NCBI GenBank assembly: GCA_021817645.1 | Contig: JAKAGH010000165.1 | Location: forward strand, 1-7,112 | Origin: Deltaproteobacteria bacterium | GTDB taxonomy: Bacteria; Desulfobacterota; Desulfobaccia; Desulfobaccales; 0-14-0-80-60-11 | DNA: 7,112 nucleotides | Direction: 5' to 3' | Shown: positions 6,184 through 7,112 of the stretch, piece by piece | How the letters are laid out: each line of letters opens with the position of its first letter | Position numbering within the stretch: position 1 is the stretch's first letter | Notes under the pieces: model-generated | The model's database searches: none | Told to the model about the DNA's origin: nothing | Seen by the model: the letters and a program-made list of their open reading frames with translations, nothing else | Made by a program: the position numbers and the translations under genes

Positions 6184-6200
6184 GGTGGGCACGGGCCACC
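6184..6200. repeat. Imperfect hairpin of the GTAGGGTGGGC type
   Basis: GGTGG (6184-6188) pairs with CCACC (6196-6200); an inner C6190-G6194 pair closes beyond a G-G mismatch, with loop ACG. The leading GTAGGGTGGGC (6180-6190) is, from memory, a recurrent intergenic repeat opening in many bacteria. It is followed by an A run, so on the minus strand it would look like a stem preceded by T residues rather than followed by them. Confidence 0.45.
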
Positions 6201-6230
6201 AAAAAAGAACCTTGAGCCCTGCTCCAAATT

Positions 6231-6236
6231 TATAAG
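6231..6236 (+). promoter_or_regulatory. Possible -10 box ahead of bioD
   Basis: TATAAG (5 of 6 matches to TATAAT) sits in the only AT-rich stretch of the bioB-bioD gap. The nearest -35-like hexamer, TTGAGC at 6212-6217, is only 13 bp away, too close for a normal sigma70 site. If real it would give bioD its own transcript with a leader of about 75 nt containing the octamer repeats. Read-through from the bioB promoter is the alternative. Confidence 0.2.
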
Positions 6237-6265
6237 ACAGGAAATCTGGAATCTTACCTAACAAT

Positions 6266-6301
6266 ATTTTGCGTCTAACTTTGCGACTTGGCGTCTTTGC
6301 G
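6266..6301 (+). repeat. Octamer repeats of YTTTGCG type just before bioD
   Basis: ATTTTGCG (6266-6273), a 4-nt break, then three adjacent octamers ACTTTGCG (6278-6285), ACTTGGCG (6286-6293) and TCTTTGCG (6294-6301). The closing text CTTTGCGTGAGA is familiar, from memory, as part of a dispersed intergenic repeat in many bacteria. It ends 15 bp before the bioD ATG and therefore forms most of the upstream part of its ribosome-binding region. Confidence 0.6.
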
Positions 6302-6316
6302 TGAGATTTTTTCCGA

Positions 6317-7060
6317 ATGAACCTGAAGCTGCCCGACATCCCCCCAGTTAAAGGCCTTTTCGTCACCGGCACCGACACCGACGTGGGCAAGACCTTGATC
6401 GCCGCGGGCATCACCGCGGCCCTCAGGCAACAGGGGGTTAAAGCCGGGTATTTTAAGCCCGTGCAGAGCGGCTGCCCGGAAGAGGAAGGACGGCTCATCC
6501 CCACGGACGCCCGCCTGGTCCAGGAACTGGCGACCCTGCCGGAGCCCCTGGAGCTCCTCACCCCCATCACTTTGCGCTTGCCCCTGGCCCCGGGAGTGGC
6601 CGCGGCCCGGGAAGGCGTGACGGTGGATTTGGCGCAGGTGGCCGCGGCTTTCCGGGAACTGGCCCGGCGTTATGACTTCCTGGTGGTGGAAGGCGCGGGG
6701 GGCCTCTATGTGCCCCTGGTGCACACCGGCTTCCTGGTCCTGGACCTGGCCCGCTGGCTTAACCTTCCCCTCCTGGTGGTGGCCCGGGCGGGGCTGGGGA
6801 CTATCAACCATACCGCGCTCACGGTGCTGGCGGCCCGGCACGCGGGGCTGCCCGTGTCCGGAGTGATCCTGAACCGGGGTTCTGTCGCTCCGGGCCTGGC
6901 CGAGCAGACCAACCCGGCGGTAATTGAAGCCCTTACCGGTGTCCCCATCCTGGGTAAGGTGCCGGAGATTGCCAACTTGGAAAAACCAGAGGGTAGGAAG
7001 TTTTTTTTAACCATCATGGACGAAATTTGTTCCAGGGTAGATTTTTTCAAAAAAATATAA
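6317..7060 (+). CDS. bioD: Dethiobiotin synthetase (ATP-dependent)
   Basis: BioD closes the ureido ring of dethiobiotin from 7,8-diaminopelargonic acid, CO2 and ATP, one step before BioB, as a cytoplasmic dimer. The 247-residue protein has the P-loop GTDTDVGKT (18-26), FKPVQSG with the carbamate-site lysine K47 (46-52), a TDA segment with D63, VEGAGGLYVPL (124-134, E125 a likely metal ligand), GLGTINHT (159-166) and ILNRG (184-188). Length and motif order are normal for the family. The ATG at 6317 has only a weak GAG at 11-nt spacing as a ribosome site. The last about 25 codons are markedly A/T-rich, with T8 (7001-7008) and A7 tracts, unlike the GC-rich body. It follows bioB in the same direction after 283 bp of repeats, so they are pathway partners but not a tight operon. 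The other biotin genes, bioA and bioF, are not seen. Confidence 0.96.
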   Translation: MNLKLPDIPPVKGLFVTGTDTDVGKTLIAAGITAALRQQGVKAGYFKPVQSGCPEEEGRLIPTDARLVQELATLPEPLELLTPITLRLPLAPGVAAAREGVTVDLAQVAAAFRELARRYDFLVVEGAGGLYVPLVHTGFLVLDLARWLNLPLLVVARAGLGTINHTALTVLAARHAGLPVSGVILNRGSVAPGLAEQTNPAVIEALTGVPILGKVPEIANLEKPEGRKFFLTIMDEICSRVDFFKKI

Positions 7061-7091
7061 GGGATTGGGGGAAGGGGTTTGGGGGAGGGGG
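7061..7091 (+). other. G-run tract after bioD, potential G-quadruplex
   Basis: Directly after the bioD stop codon come five G runs: 7061-7063, 7067-7071, 7074-7077, 7081-7085 and 7087-7091, separated by 1-3 nt. Four or more runs of at least three G with short loops meet the usual quadruplex motif definition, here on the coding strand and so in the mRNA as well. Formation is inferred, not shown. Confidence 0.6.
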
Positions 7092-7110
7092 TAAGGGCCT
7101 GTGGCCCTTA
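7092..7110. terminator. Perfect 8-bp hairpin at the window edge (possible terminator or repeat)
   Basis: TAAGGGCC (7092-7099) and GGCCCTTA (7103-7110) pair perfectly across the loop TGT. It stands 32 bp after the bioD stop, where a terminator would be expected. The stem may extend if C-rich sequence follows to pair with the preceding G runs, but the window ends at 7112 and no T run can be seen. A dispersed repeat is the other reading. Confidence 0.35.
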
Positions 7111-7112
7111 GC

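Overview
The window is G+C-rich bacterial chromosome with four complete protein genes separated by repeat-bearing intergenic DNA. The gene content points to an anaerobic or microaerophilic Gram-negative, most likely one of the former Deltaproteobacteria (Desulfobacterota). The clues are a membrane sensor with a c-type heme motif in a Tll0287-like domain, a biotin synthase of the kind seen in obligate anaerobes, and short GC-rich repeats typical of those genomes. The taxonomic call is inference; no rRNA or other marker is present.

Layout: (1) At 2-91 there is probably the last 29 codons of an upstream gene. (2) At 92-315 there is no gene, but an 80-bp G/C-run inverted repeat (162-241), flanked by TAAG on both sides, sits just ahead of a possible ftsK promoter. 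(3) ftsK (316-2583, +) encodes a full-length FtsK/SpoIIIE chromosome translocase. (4) Convergent with it is a 739-residue heme-sensor/PAS/GAF/GGDEF diguanylate cyclase (2659-4878, -). (5) At 4879-5091 a divergent intergenic region carries a good candidate BirA operator overlapping a TTGACA -35 box. (6) bioB (5092-6033, +). (7) At 6034-6316 a gene-free gap is packed with a heptamer tandem array, two decayed hairpins and octamer repeats. (8) bioD (6317-7060, +). (9) At 7061-7112 there is a G-run tract and a perfect short hairpin, cut by the window edge.

Functionally, bioD and bioB encode the last two steps of biotin synthesis: diaminopelargonic acid to dethiobiotin, then dethiobiotin to biotin. 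The operator in front of bioB suggests repression by biotinyl-AMP-loaded BirA. ftsK and the cyclase are independent units: chromosome segregation at division, and c-di-GMP signalling in response to a redox or ligand cue.

I see no defence island, CRISPR, transposase or obviously new multi-gene system. The most interesting points are the altered auxiliary-cluster ligands in BioB, the BirA operator, the repeat mosaic between bioB and bioD, the repeat ahead of ftsK, and the lack of clear Shine-Dalgarno sites before three of the four genes.
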